From the NCBI RefSeq assembly GCF_002807035.1, contig NZ_NIUC01000002.1:1269267-1333266 (forward strand): 64,000 bases of DNA, written 5' to 3'. The notes under the pieces were generated by a model, which saw nothing but the letters and a program-made list of their open reading frames with translations, ran no database searches and was not told where the DNA came from. This DNA comes from Algoriphagus formosus. Its GTDB lineage: Bacteria > Bacteroidota > Bacteroidia > Cytophagales > Cyclobacteriaceae. This document shows, in pieces, positions 8,035 to 17,176 of this stretch. The position numbers were made by a program, and so were the translations under genes. Position 1 is the stretch's first letter; every line of letters begins with the position of its first letter.

Positions 8035-9177
8035 ATGAAAAAACTGGCTGTACTACTTTTGTTTCCTTTGATTTTTTCTTGTGGAGGAAATTCTTCTGAA
8101 AAAACCGAATCGGAAAATATCTTAGAGAATTTGGCTTTTGCGGTGGATACTTTGGTCATGGATCCCGGTGACCAAGTAATCAATTTGCAATTCGGACCTT
8201 CGCTTTATGGTCTGACTTCAGACGAGGAGCGATACTATTTTATGAACCGGAACTCAGGAGAATTATTTGTCTTTGATTTAGATGAAAAGAAACTTGTCAA
8301 AAAGATTCAGTTTGAAAAAGAGGGTCCCAATGCCATCCCTAATTTTGTTTACAGTTTTCAGCTTATTGATGAAAACCGCTTTTTAATCATTGATTCCAGA
8401 AATTTCGCTATCTATGACTCTTCTGCAGTGAAAATCGATGTGGTTCCCTTTGGAAAGGATAAGTTTCCGAATTTGACAGAGGAGGAAGGGTTCAACTTGG
8501 TGGCAGGCATAAAAGCTGATGCTCAAAAGCAATGGTATGTTTCCCTTCCCAACGATCAAGAAAATCAGCGTGTTAGTTTGGCTTTTTGGGATAATTCTGA
8601 TTCAAAATCCCGTTTAGTTGATCTTCCGGAGTTTGGGTTTTTGACCAAGTTTACCTTGGTTTTTCGAGAAGGGAATTCCTACAATGCGGTAGGTTTTGCC
8701 AGTTCAAATTTGAAAATTCAAGAAAATCGAGTATTCGCCTATTCTTCGGGAACAAGCAGCATCTACATATATGATATTTTAAAAGATTCCTTGAAGTTTA
8801 AGGCTTACAACCCAAAGCTGGTTCCAGCACAGGCTGCGGCGCCTGAAATCAGTGAGTTCTCTAGCCAGGCAGCTTTTGATGAAGCGATAAAAAAGGCACA
8901 ATCCCAGATTTTCTTTGGTGATTTATTATGGGACAAGGAGCGTGAATTTTACATACGATTTGCCTCCATCACCAAGCCAAATCTGAACTCTGAGTTTCCA
9001 GCCAAAACAGAGGTTTTTTTGTTTGCCTTTGACAAAGATCTCAATTTGATCGGAGAATCGAAGATTGAACAACTGCCTTCTCAGCCTTCTTGGCCTTTCT
9101 TCAAAGACGGCAAGCTTTGGTCCTACGTTAATATTGAGGATGAGTTGGGCTTTGCGGTGATGAATTTTAAGCTGTGA
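8035..9177 (+). CDS. DUF4221-like beta-propeller lipoprotein, copy 4 of 7
   Basis: 380 residues with signal MKKLAVLLLFPLIFSCGG (Cys16). It has the FEKEGPNAIP marker and the C-terminal FFKDGKLWSYVNIEDELGFA shared with copy 3. The stop overlaps the GTG start of copy 5 (GTGA at 9174-9177), so translation is probably coupled. Function unknown; the same uncertain propeller assignment applies. Confidence 0.75.
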   Translation: MKKLAVLLLFPLIFSCGGNSSEKTESENILENLAFAVDTLVMDPGDQVINLQFGPSLYGLTSDEERYYFMNRNSGELFVFDLDEKKLVKKIQFEKEGPNAIPNFVYSFQLIDENRFLIIDSRNFAIYDSSAVKIDVVPFGKDKFPNLTEEEGFNLVAGIKADAQKQWYVSLPNDQENQRVSLAFWDNSDSKSRLVDLPEFGFLTKFTLVFREGNSYNAVGFASSNLKIQENRVFAYSSGTSSIYIYDILKDSLKFKAYNPKLVPAQAAAPEISEFSSQAAFDEAIKKAQSQIFFGDLLWDKEREFYIRFASITKPNLNSEFPAKTEVFLFAFDKDLNLIGESKIEQLPSQPSWPFFKDGKLWSYVNIEDELGFAVMNFKL

Positions 9178-10322
9178 TCAGATATTTAAAACTCCTTATT
9201 CTCTTTTTTATACTGGCATCTTGTCAAAATAATGGGTCTGAAAAATCAGCAAGCCTAGCTGAGATTACCTATACAATTGATACAGTCATGATCGACTCCA
9301 AAGGCTATTTCCTTTATTTATCGGAAGGCCTGGGCAGATCCGATTTGGCGGATGATGGAAAAACAGTGTATAACCTGAATCAAAAACTCCCTCAGCTGGA
9401 AGTTATTGATCTGAGTTTGCTGGAACTCGTGGATACGATTCCCATGGAGCGCGAAGGTCCCGCAGGTATTGGTACTAGTAGTATTTATGATGGTATTCAG
9501 GTTTTGGAGAATGGAGAGGTTTTCATTTTTGCCTGGACAGAAATTGTAAGGCTTTCAACTGATAGAAAGTCGGTTGAAAAATATCGGTTTACCTCCCAAA
9601 ACTTAAAAGGAGATCCCTTAAACGCCGATGAAGAAGTCCGATATGAAGGGCTTATCTCTGAGGATGGAACTCAGTTTTTTACCTTCTACGGAAAGTCCAA
9701 TCAGCCCTCATCCAGATTGGGATTAGCTATAATTGATCTGGAGGAAATGACCCTGAAAAAAGTGGAATTGCCGCTTTATGAAGAATTGAAACCCTTTGAA
9801 ATCAAAACCGAGAAAGAGCCATATGCTAAATATCCCTATGTTTATGTTGAGCAGATTCATTTGACAGAATTCGAAAATCATCTTCTTGTTTCCGCTTCGC
9901 CTTTCAATGAGCTCTACAAACTTGATCTTGACTCTTACACTTACCAAAAGCTAATGTTTAGCTCTTCTTTGACGGAAGACCGGGCAGAAGTTACCTATCC
10001 CACGGAAGCGAGTTCTAGTGCTGCGGGCACCCAATCGATATGGGATCGATGGAAACAAATTTCATTTCACAAAATGAACTGGGACGAAAAAACAGAACGC
10101 TTCTGGAGAATCTCATACAAAGTCTTCATGTCTTACGATAACGACTATTCAAATGAGACGTACATGACCTTTTTTGATAAGGAATTCAAGCAAATGGGTG
10201 AGATTCGCTTGCCAGATGAGTGGAAGATTATAGGGGGTAAATTTATTTCCCAAGGAATGTATTGGCAGTTTATAAATGTCAATGATGAAGCAGCTTTTGT
10301 TCGATTAAAACCTAACTTTTAG
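9174..10322 (+). CDS. DUF4221-like beta-propeller lipoprotein, copy 5 of 7
   Basis: 382 residues from a GTG start overlapping the previous stop by 4 nt; the signal is MIRYLKLLILFFILASC (Cys17). The marker is altered to MEREGPAGIG. It begins a subgroup (copies 5-7) in which the early strand reads YTIDTVMIDSKGYFLYL and the C-terminus ends in an FVRLKP or FIRIKI type strand instead of FVIMTLKF. No ATG gives a better signal peptide. Function unknown. Confidence 0.73.
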   Translation: MIRYLKLLILFFILASCQNNGSEKSASLAEITYTIDTVMIDSKGYFLYLSEGLGRSDLADDGKTVYNLNQKLPQLEVIDLSLLELVDTIPMEREGPAGIGTSSIYDGIQVLENGEVFIFAWTEIVRLSTDRKSVEKYRFTSQNLKGDPLNADEEVRYEGLISEDGTQFFTFYGKSNQPSSRLGLAIIDLEEMTLKKVELPLYEELKPFEIKTEKEPYAKYPYVYVEQIHLTEFENHLLVSASPFNELYKLDLDSYTYQKLMFSSSLTEDRAEVTYPTEASSSAAGTQSIWDRWKQISFHKMNWDEKTERFWRISYKVFMSYDNDYSNETYMTFFDKEFKQMGEIRLPDEWKIIGGKFISQGMYWQFINVNDEAAFVRLKPNF

Positions 10323-10327
10323 AATCT

Positions 10328-11467
10328 ATGAGGAAATTGTTTTCACTTTTAATGATCACTTTGCTTTTTTCCTGCGGAGGAAAGCCCAATTCGACAACTG
10401 TTTCCAGGGAGAGTTTCGAATTCAGCTACGAAATCGATACTGTCAGAGTGAACTCTGGAGACCTATTTCTCGCGGTGGACCGAGGGCTATCCCGAATGGC
10501 GCTTTCTCCGGATAAAAACTCCCTTTATTTCTACAATTCCACCGAAAAACGTCTGGATGAGATCGACTTGGAGAACTATGAAATTGTTCGATCAATTCAA
10601 TTCACCCAAGAGGGCCCCAAAGGTATCGGTTCGCTGAGTGTTTATGAGTTTCATATCACGGAAAAGGGAGAGATTTTCACTAGCTCCTTTGACGCTATCC
10701 GCAAAATGGACTCAAGCGGAGAATTGATGACCCGACTCAATTGGGACGAGATGGACTTTGTAGCCGAGCAGATTCCCCCTATGACCATTGCCAGCTTTGC
10801 CGGTGATTTTAATGATGAAGGAAACCTGTTTTTTGGTACCTATGGAAAATCCAGGGGCGGAAATTCATCGGGTGAAGGGCTGATTGTCATTAACTGGGAA
10901 AAAGAAAAAGCCACGCTAAAGGAGGTTCCGCTTTTGGCCGCGCTTGAGGAATACGAAATTGTCCTAGAAGGAGAGATTCAAACGGTCAGTTCCGATCGTT
11001 TTTATTTACAGGAATTCAATAATCAAGTCCTAATCAGCACCAATGGCGTAAATGGGATTTCCATTTATGACTATAAATCGGATTCATTGATAGAAAAGAC
11101 TTATTCATCCGACATGCTTCCTGAGCGAAGAGCTGGAAACTTTCCCAGAAAAGTAAACTCGATGGAAGCACTGCAGGATGCTGTGAAAGCCAAAGCACTA
11201 GAGCATCAGTTTGGGCCTTTTGTCTACGATGAAAAATCCAAGCGATTTTATCGAATCAGCTATTATCGGTCAGTATCCCCTCTTGATGGTGAAAAGTGGA
11301 ATTTTATACTCAGCATTTTTGACCAAAATCTTAATCTCCTGTATGAGATCGCTGATTTTCCAAGTTTTACAGGGAATGTTTTCTTTCGAGATGGAAGACT
11401 ACACAAGGGGATTAATTTGGATGATGAATTATACTTTATAAGAATTAAAATAAAACCAACAAAATGA
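10328..11467 (+). CDS. DUF4221-like beta-propeller lipoprotein, copy 6 of 7
   Basis: 379 residues, signal MRKLFSLLMITLLFSCGG (Cys16), marker FTQEGPKGIG, start 5 nt after copy 5. The stop overlaps the start of copy 7 (ATGA at 11464-11467), showing a continuous transcription unit. It belongs with copies 5 and 7 by its C-terminal strand (LDDELYFIRIK). Function unknown. Confidence 0.75.
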   Translation: MRKLFSLLMITLLFSCGGKPNSTTVSRESFEFSYEIDTVRVNSGDLFLAVDRGLSRMALSPDKNSLYFYNSTEKRLDEIDLENYEIVRSIQFTQEGPKGIGSLSVYEFHITEKGEIFTSSFDAIRKMDSSGELMTRLNWDEMDFVAEQIPPMTIASFAGDFNDEGNLFFGTYGKSRGGNSSGEGLIVINWEKEKATLKEVPLLAALEEYEIVLEGEIQTVSSDRFYLQEFNNQVLISTNGVNGISIYDYKSDSLIEKTYSSDMLPERRAGNFPRKVNSMEALQDAVKAKALEHQFGPFVYDEKSKRFYRISYYRSVSPLDGEKWNFILSIFDQNLNLLYEIADFPSFTGNVFFRDGRLHKGINLDDELYFIRIKIKPTK

Positions 11468-12609
11468 TGAAAAAACTACCTATTTACCTTTTGATCCTTA
11501 CCCTTTTTTCTTGTGGTGGAGATCCTGAAACTTCTAAGGCTACCCGAGACCTAGAGATCACCTATGAAATCGATACGGTGATGGTGGATCCCGGAGATCA
11601 TTTCTTTTTTCTTAACTGGGGCTTGGGGATCGCTGATGTTTCGGCAGATAAAAAAATGCTCTTTAACCTCAACCCTCAAACTTTTCTGCTTGAGATAGTT
11701 GATTTGGATGCCCTGGCACTGAAGGAGACTGTCCAACTTGAAAAAGAAGGTCCAAATGGAGTTGGTGGAGGCTTTATCAGCAAGCTTCAGGTGTTGGATA
11801 ATGGCAATTTGCTTCTATTCGACTTTCAAAAAATATTTGAAATCACCCCAAAGGGAGAATTAGTCCGGAGCTATGAGTTTGACAAAAGCAAACTGAGCGG
11901 ATATGATTTTGGTGAGACGGATGAAGTGGAGACCATGGGGATTTTTTCTCCAGATGGGAAGCGGTTTATAGGTCAATTGACCGATGAGGACTTCAAAAAA
12001 CCAGCAAAAGGATTGGCCTTTGTCGATACCGAGACCATGGAAATACAAGTGGAGGAGACTGATGCGATTTCCAAACTGGATGAATATCGAATCATGTTTG
12101 AGATGGGGGGAAATTCTATGATGTCCACCGGAGAGCAGGTATTCATGGATGTGATCGCTGGTGATTTTGTGTTTTCCAATACGGGATTCAATGAAATCTA
12201 TGTGTATGATTTTGATGCTGACTCCCTGATTCACCACCAATACCAGGCTCAATTAAGTTCCAATGAGCGAATATTGGATTACCCGCAGCGAGTGGAAAGT
12301 AGGGAGGCCTTGATGGAGGTGATGAAGGAAAAAAATGAGCAAGTTCGTTTTGGTCCACTTATTCCCCAGCCTGATAAAAACCTGATTTGGAGACTGACCA
12401 AGGATAAGGATCGGATGATTGCTGATTCTGTGATTTACAAGAACGTGGTCACTGTTTTTGACTCAGATTATCAAATGCTTCATGAAGAGGTCGTTGAAAA
12501 ATTTCCGGGTTCAAATATGTCTTTCTTTAAGGACGGGATGTTGTATGCTTATATCAATCTAGACGACGAAATGGCTTTTGTGCGGGTGAAACCGAGTATT
12601 TCTGAATAA
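11464..12609 (+). CDS. DUF4221-like beta-propeller lipoprotein, copy 7 of 7
   Basis: 381 residues, signal MMKKLPIYLLILTLFSCGG (Cys17; a second ATG at 11467 would shorten it by one). Marker LEKEGPNGVG. It is the last gene of the array; the following 745 nt are non-coding and repeat-rich, with no obvious terminator hairpin directly behind the stop. Function unknown. Confidence 0.75.
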   Translation: MMKKLPIYLLILTLFSCGGDPETSKATRDLEITYEIDTVMVDPGDHFFFLNWGLGIADVSADKKMLFNLNPQTFLLEIVDLDALALKETVQLEKEGPNGVGGGFISKLQVLDNGNLLLFDFQKIFEITPKGELVRSYEFDKSKLSGYDFGETDEVETMGIFSPDGKRFIGQLTDEDFKKPAKGLAFVDTETMEIQVEETDAISKLDEYRIMFEMGGNSMMSTGEQVFMDVIAGDFVFSNTGFNEIYVYDFDADSLIHHQYQAQLSSNERILDYPQRVESREALMEVMKEKNEQVRFGPLIPQPDKNLIWRLTKDKDRMIADSVIYKNVVTVFDSDYQMLHEEVVEKFPGSNMSFFKDGMLYAYINLDDEMAFVRVKPSISE

Positions 12610-12653
12610 AAGCTCCCGCTAAGTCGCAAGGAAGAAAAAGAGTTTTCCTGCTG

Positions 12654-12774
12654 ATCTGCGCCGCTAATCTGCGTAAATCTGCAGGAGAACTTTTGAATTT
12701 CCTCCGCCAGCTAGTTATCCACTATGTTTCTATGTGGTTTTAAAAAAGAAAAGAACCACATAGTCACATAGAAA
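12654..12774. repeat. Intergenic repeat, copy a (121 nt)
   Basis: Starts ATCTGCGCCGCTAATCTGCG and ends in the inverted pair TATGTGGTT / AACCACATA around a short A-rich loop, so it can fold into a strong hairpin. It matches copy b at 13122-13243 with only a few changes, in the same orientation. Confidence 0.85.
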
Positions 12775-12956
12775 TGGCAAATGATTCTGTTTTTACCATT
12801 TGTGAGAAATCAAAACGTTGTGGTATTTTCGGATATTTTGAGGATGCTCACTCCACCGTGGCGGATCGCAGTGACGGAACCAAAGCTTTGCAACTTGGCT
12901 ACTTTGCGAGAGCAATTTGATTTGGTTTTTTCCTTTAATCGCCAATGGCCGCTATG

Positions 12957-13018
12957 TGCGCTATGTTTCTATGTGGTTTTAAAAAAGAAGAGTAGAACCA
13001 CATAAGAATATAGAAAAG
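12957..13018. repeat. Intergenic repeat, partial copy c (hairpin part only)
   Basis: Only the second half of the unit is kept: CTATGTTTCTATGTGGTTTT, an A-rich loop, then GAACCACATAAGAATATAG. The hairpin arms TATGTGGTT/AACCACATA are intact while the CTGCG-rich first half is missing. Confidence 0.8.
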
Positions 13019-13121
13019 ATTATTTTTTGTTTTTCTATCCCGCTGATCATCGCAGAAAAATCCGCTGATTTTCGCGGATTCAGGTTCCAGGGTCATTCTT
13101 TTGGTCAAAAAAACAGCGAGC

Positions 13122-13243
13122 ATCTGCGCCGCTAATCTGCGTAAATCTGCGGGAGATTTTTTGAATTTCTTCTGCCAGCTAGTTATCCACTATGTTTCTA
13201 TCTGGTTTTAAAAAAAGAAAAGAACCACATAGACACATAGAAA
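13122..13243. repeat. Intergenic repeat, copy b (122 nt)
   Basis: Near copy of 12654-12774, including the CTGCGTAAATCTGCGGGAG stretch, the CCAGCTAGTTATCCACTATG join, and the hairpin, where one arm has changed to TATCTGGTT. The two full copies are 347 nt apart and in direct orientation. Confidence 0.85.
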
Positions 13244-13354
13244 AGACTTTCTTTCTTTAGAATGAAGTCAAAAAGCTATATCCAAAAATAGTTTGAGACT
13301 GCTTGTCCTCCGGTAGGCTGGATGCGCTCCGCAAGCTTCGCTCGCAGTGACGAT

Positions 13355-13957
13355 TCAATCTAACCTCGGCAAGCTTAATTTATACTTCATCGCTATCAGG
13401 CGAATGGAAATGACCGTAGACATAGAAATCAGCAAGTTCCACTCTCTTGCCAGCCCGAAATAATTCAACACCAAATACAAAATTGCTCCCGCCAGACAGG
13501 CAGAGGCATAGATTTCCTTACGAAACAGAATTGGGATTTCATTCGTCAGCGTATCCCGAATCACTCCTCCCATCACAGCAGAAAACATCCCCATGATAGC
13601 TGCGATCTCCGGCCTGACGCCCAGGCTGAGGGCTTTTTCCACACCCAAAACCGTAAAAAAGCCAATTCCCAGGGTATCAAAAAGGAAAAAAGTCCTTCTC
13701 AAGCGGCTTAGAAAATTGGGGAAAATGAATGCCGCTAAAATACCAACCAAAATGGCATACAAAAAATAAATATCACCAATCCACACAAGGGGGTGAGCAT
13801 CCAATAAGATATCCCGGAGAGTACCACCTCCAATAGCGGTAATAAAACCCGTAAAGCCCGCGCCAAACAAATCATGCTCCCGCTCCCGAACGGCTAAAGC
13901 GCCCGAAATGGCAAAGACGAAAGTTCCGATTAATTCAAGTGCGTATTGTAAGGTCAT
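13355..13957 (-). CDS. TRIC-type cation channel family protein (UPF0126/YicG)
   Basis: Integral membrane protein of 200 residues and about seven helices, built from two similar halves, each with a glycine-rich kink followed by RD: GGGTLRDIL in the first and GGVIRDTL in the second. This is the pattern of the prokaryotic trimeric intracellular cation channel family, which conducts K+ and possibly glycine-like solutes. It stands alone, facing the repeat-rich region, and is divergent from the osmolyte transport operon 244 nt away. Family assignment is firm, substrate is not. Confidence 0.92.
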   Translation of the reverse strand: MTLQYALELIGTFVFAISGALAVREREHDLFGAGFTGFITAIGGGTLRDILLDAHPLVWIGDIYFLYAILVGILAAFIFPNFLSRLRRTFFLFDTLGIGFFTVLGVEKALSLGVRPEIAAIMGMFSAVMGGVIRDTLTNEIPILFRKEIYASACLAGAILYLVLNYFGLAREWNLLISMSTVISIRLIAMKYKLSLPRLD

Positions 13958-14095
13958 GGTTTATGTTGAAGTAATTTTCTCTGCGGAATGAAATGCTTCT
14001 TTCGGCTTTTTGAGAAGCTATAGCTTTGGTAAAGTTAGGACAAATCGATGAGCAAGCTCTTTTTAGGGTTAGGGAAAGCAAACCTTATCCCTTGC

Positions 14096-14120
14096 ATTTA
14101 GGGAATAAAGTACCCTAAAT
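14096..14120. promoter_or_regulatory. Operator-like palindrome upstream of the BCCT operon
   Basis: Perfect 8-nt inverted repeat ATTTAGGG (14096-14103) and CCCTAAAT (14113-14120) with a 9-nt spacer, about 80 nt before the outer-membrane protein start. Related AGGG words occur at 14063-14075 and 14134-14137. It looks like a dimeric repressor or activator site. Confidence 0.5.
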
Positions 14121-14161
14121 TTTCATTTCCGAAGGGTAAATTGTAACTTAAAAATTCAGGG

Positions 14162-14198
14162 TAAAACATCACCTTCTCTTTGGAAATGTAAAACATCA
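14162..14198 (+). promoter_or_regulatory. Direct repeat TAAAACATCAC x2 before the BCCT operon
   Basis: TAAAACATCAC occurs at 14162-14172 and again at 14188-14198, 26 nt apart (about 2.5 helical turns), the second copy ending 3 nt before the ATG. The site may act in transcription control or in the mRNA leader. Confidence 0.45.
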
Positions 14199-14201
14199 CA
14201 A

Positions 14202-15545
14202 ATGAGACGTCTGTCTTTATACCTTTTTTTTAATACTATTTTATTCGCTATTCCGATTTTGACCTATGGATCCCACATGGATTCACTCAATCGAGGCTCC
14301 CCCCTACAGCAGTTATTCGAAAAGGACTACGGCACTTCCAAGGCAACTTTGGAGTTTGTCAATTTTGCTGCTCAAGAAACCAAAAAGGATACTTCTTGGC
14401 TGAAAATAGGTGGAGCCATCCGCCTCAATACCATCTACACACACTTTGAAGGTCAAACTTTCCCACTCGGCACCGAGCTTCGCAATGACTGGACTTGGGA
14501 TACTTGGCGGATCAATGTGGACTCTTACAGTGATGGCCTGCAGCTTTCTTTTGAATACCGATTTTATCCCACTTTCAATACCCATTTTATCAAGTATGGC
14601 TGGATCGGTTACCGATTCAACCCCAGCACCAATTTACAATTCGGAATTACCCAAGTTCCCTTTGGCCTGTTGACCTATGCTTCACACAGTTGGTGGTTTA
14701 CCACACCGTATTATGTGGGATTGGAAGATGATCATCAGATTGGATTCAATTTCACAAAGGAACTGGAAAACTGGCGACTCAACCTTGCTTATTTTCTGCT
14801 TTCAGAACCTAGGGGTACAAATGAACTGAGCTTTGGCGTGCCGGCATCTGCCCGATATTCCTATGATGTGGTCCCCGTTCCGGGAAATACCAACATAGAA
14901 CGCAGGCAACTGAATATACGGGCAGCACGTCTCCTCGCAAATGGTGAGCTCGGGCTTTCCTTTCAAACCCATGAAGTCTACAATCAAGAGACCACTCACA
15001 CAGGAAGGCAATTTGCCGGGGCTATCCACTACGAAAACAACTGGGGAAAATGGAATCTGAAGTCCCAAATCATTTACTACAACTTCCAGGACGTACGGGA
15101 TGATAATGACGAGGTACTCAGTTTCGTGCAAATGGGGGCTTATGGATTTGGCACCTACGATGTGGCTGCTGAGGCTGCCATGTACACCATCGGGCTTTCT
15201 CGTGATATCCCTGTGAGTTGGGGGCCGATTCGGAATATTCAGCTTTACACGGATTACACCTACATGCAAAAATTCAATGAAATCGAGCTGAATGGTGCCA
15301 CTCAAGGCTTTGCTCCTACCCATATGCTGGTGCCAGGGGCTTTGGTCAGTGCCGGCAAAATCTTCTGCTACTTCGATATTGCTCAAGGCATGAATCAGCC
15401 TTGGATCAGTGACATTTTTGGTGGAAATGCACTCGGAACGGGAAGAGGAGTGGACTACCAGGAACCCATTAGCCCCACGAATCCCATTTCTAACAAACCT
15501 GCCTGGAATACTAGATTGAATATCAATCTGGGGTATTATTTCTAA
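14202..15545 (+). CDS. Putative outer-membrane beta-barrel (porin-like) protein
   Basis: 447 residues with an N-terminal signal peptide (MRRLSLYLFFNTILFAIP) and then a long run of amphipathic strands rich in aromatic residues, ending in LNINLGYYF. A C-terminal aromatic after an alternating strand is the classic barrel signature. The middle has porin-like phrases such as NLQFGITQVPFGLL. It starts the operon that continues with the BCCT transporter 12 nt later, so it probably lets the osmolyte or its precursor cross the outer membrane. I do not recognise a named family with certainty. Confidence 0.72.
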   Translation: MRRLSLYLFFNTILFAIPILTYGSHMDSLNRGSPLQQLFEKDYGTSKATLEFVNFAAQETKKDTSWLKIGGAIRLNTIYTHFEGQTFPLGTELRNDWTWDTWRINVDSYSDGLQLSFEYRFYPTFNTHFIKYGWIGYRFNPSTNLQFGITQVPFGLLTYASHSWWFTTPYYVGLEDDHQIGFNFTKELENWRLNLAYFLLSEPRGTNELSFGVPASARYSYDVVPVPGNTNIERRQLNIRAARLLANGELGLSFQTHEVYNQETTHTGRQFAGAIHYENNWGKWNLKSQIIYYNFQDVRDDNDEVLSFVQMGAYGFGTYDVAAEAAMYTIGLSRDIPVSWGPIRNIQLYTDYTYMQKFNEIELNGATQGFAPTHMLVPGALVSAGKIFCYFDIAQGMNQPWISDIFGGNALGTGRGVDYQEPISPTNPISNKPAWNTRLNINLGYYF

Positions 15546-15557
15546 AAATTTTAGACT

Positions 15558-17144
15558 ATGAAAAATAAATACGTAGATATCCATCCGCCCGTCTTTTGGC
15601 CGGCCACGATCTTAATTGTGCTTTTTATCGGTGTCACCCTTTGGGTAGGAGAACCCATGGAAGAGATTTTTGGAAATATGAAAACCTTTATCACGGATCA
15701 GACCGGTTGGTTATTTATTTTGGTCGTCAATATTTTCATCATATTCTGTATTTACGTCGGTTTCAGTAAGTATGGGAGGATCAAACTCGGTGGAAAGGAT
15801 GCCGAAACGGAGTTTTCCACATCTGCTTGGTTTGCCATGCTTTTCAGTGCAGGAATGGGGATCGGACTGTTGTTTTGGGGTGTGGCGGAGCCGGTAAGTC
15901 ATTATGCCAACTCACCAATTTCGGAAGATTACAGTCCTGAGGCCGCTCAAAATGCCATGAACTTGACTTTTTTGCATTGGGGGTTTCATGCTTGGGCCAT
16001 TTATGCCGTTGTCGCCCTTGCCCTGGCATTTTTTGCATACAACCGAAAGCTTCCCCTTACGATTCGATCAGTTTTCTATCCCCTTTTGGGTGAGCGGGTG
16101 AATGGCTGGATCGGTGATATTATCGACGTATTTGCTGTTTTGGCTACTTTGTTTGGTTTGGCAACCTCGCTGGGTTTGGGAGTACAGCAAGTCAGTGGAG
16201 GACTATTTTACCTTTTCGAAATTCCCAATACGGTTTTGACCCAAGTCTTGCTGATTGCGGGGATTACGCTGATTGCTACCATTTCTGTGGTATCAGGGAT
16301 TGACAAAGGGGTCAAATTTCTCAGTGAATGGAACGTGCGAATTGCAGCCGCCTTGTTGATTTTTGTCCTGATTTTCGGGCCTACTTTATTTATCATGCGA
16401 GGTTTTATCCAAAATGTGGGTAACTACATGAGCAATTTCATTGAAGTCTCTACCTGGACGGAAGCTATTCGTGATAAGGGTTGGCAGGGGGACTGGACGG
16501 TATTCTATTGGGCATGGTGGATTTCCTGGTCGCCATTTGTGGGGATGTTCATTGCCCGAGTGTCGAAAGGGAGAACCATCCGCGAATTTATCTTGGGAGT
16601 ACTGCTGATTCCTGCATTGTTGACATTTCTTTGGATGACGGCAATGGGCGGTTCGGCGATTTACCTGGATATGCAGGCTGGCAACCATGATCTTGCGAAT
16701 AACATCGTCGCAGATGCATCGACAGCTCTTTTTGTGTTCATTCAGGAGTTTCCGCTCAGCATGCTTGGGTCGATTATTGGCCTTTTCTTAGTCACTTCCT
16801 TTTTCGTGACCTCATCTGATTCAGGATCCTTGGTTATCGATAATATTACCTCGGGAGGAAAACTTGACTCTCCTGTTCCTCAGCGTGTATTTTGGGCCAC
16901 TGCAGAAGGTGCAGTAGCAGCTGTACTTCTCATTGGAGGTGGATTGGGTGCTTTGCAGACGGCCTCTATTACCACCGGTTTGCCTTTCCTGTTCATTTTG
17001 GTTTTGATGATGTATTCTTTGAATAAGGGCCTGAAATCAGAGTACCTGAAAATGACTCAATTGGAAAAAGAGCCGGACACCAAGCGTTATGAGAAGAAAT
17101 TGGAGCGAACACTTTCCAAAAAGAAAGCTCCTCAAAAAGACTGA
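15558..17144 (+). CDS. BCCT family betaine/choline/carnitine transporter
   Basis: Secondary transporter of 528 residues and 12 predicted helices that takes up compatible solutes such as glycine betaine. Family signatures: MGIGLLFWGVAEPVSHY in helices 3-4 and the substrate-site block FYWAWWISWSPFVGMFIARV around residue 320. The C-terminus is short and charged (KYEKKLERTLSKKKAP), perhaps part of osmosensing. It lies between the barrel protein and a universal stress protein on one transcript. Sodium or proton coupling and substrate cannot be told from sequence by eye. Confidence 0.96.
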   Translation: MKNKYVDIHPPVFWPATILIVLFIGVTLWVGEPMEEIFGNMKTFITDQTGWLFILVVNIFIIFCIYVGFSKYGRIKLGGKDAETEFSTSAWFAMLFSAGMGIGLLFWGVAEPVSHYANSPISEDYSPEAAQNAMNLTFLHWGFHAWAIYAVVALALAFFAYNRKLPLTIRSVFYPLLGERVNGWIGDIIDVFAVLATLFGLATSLGLGVQQVSGGLFYLFEIPNTVLTQVLLIAGITLIATISVVSGIDKGVKFLSEWNVRIAAALLIFVLIFGPTLFIMRGFIQNVGNYMSNFIEVSTWTEAIRDKGWQGDWTVFYWAWWISWSPFVGMFIARVSKGRTIREFILGVLLIPALLTFLWMTAMGGSAIYLDMQAGNHDLANNIVADASTALFVFIQEFPLSMLGSIIGLFLVTSFFVTSSDSGSLVIDNITSGGKLDSPVPQRVFWATAEGAVAAVLLIGGGLGALQTASITTGLPFLFILVLMMYSLNKGLKSEYLKMTQLEKEPDTKRYEKKLERTLSKKKAPQKD

Positions 17145-17176
17145 AGACATTTCTACCACCGAAAAAGACGTTTAAA

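Larger units (their letters stand above)
12610..13354. other. Long non-coding region full of short repeats
   Basis: 745 nt with no credible gene; the small open frames here have no coding character. It contains two copies of a ~121-nt repeat, a shorter third relative, GCTGAT/CGCAGA-type words (13040-13080), and two GTGACGG/GTGACGA words (12870, 13347). It looks like an accumulation zone for dispersed intergenic repeats. Confidence 0.7.

Noticed and set aside
12781..13123. Two short frames (74 and 62 codons) in the repeat region
   Set aside because: They run across repeat units and hairpins, have no coding character or start context, and are best seen as chance frames.
12714..13190. TTATCCACT words in the intergenic repeats as DnaA boxes
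   Set aside because: The ninth base differs from the consensus and both are inside the copied repeat unit, so they were not counted.
14802..15584. 260-codon open frame on the minus strand
   Set aside because: It lies fully antisense to the outer-membrane barrel gene, has no signal or motif, and the plus-strand frame has a clear signal peptide and barrel strands.
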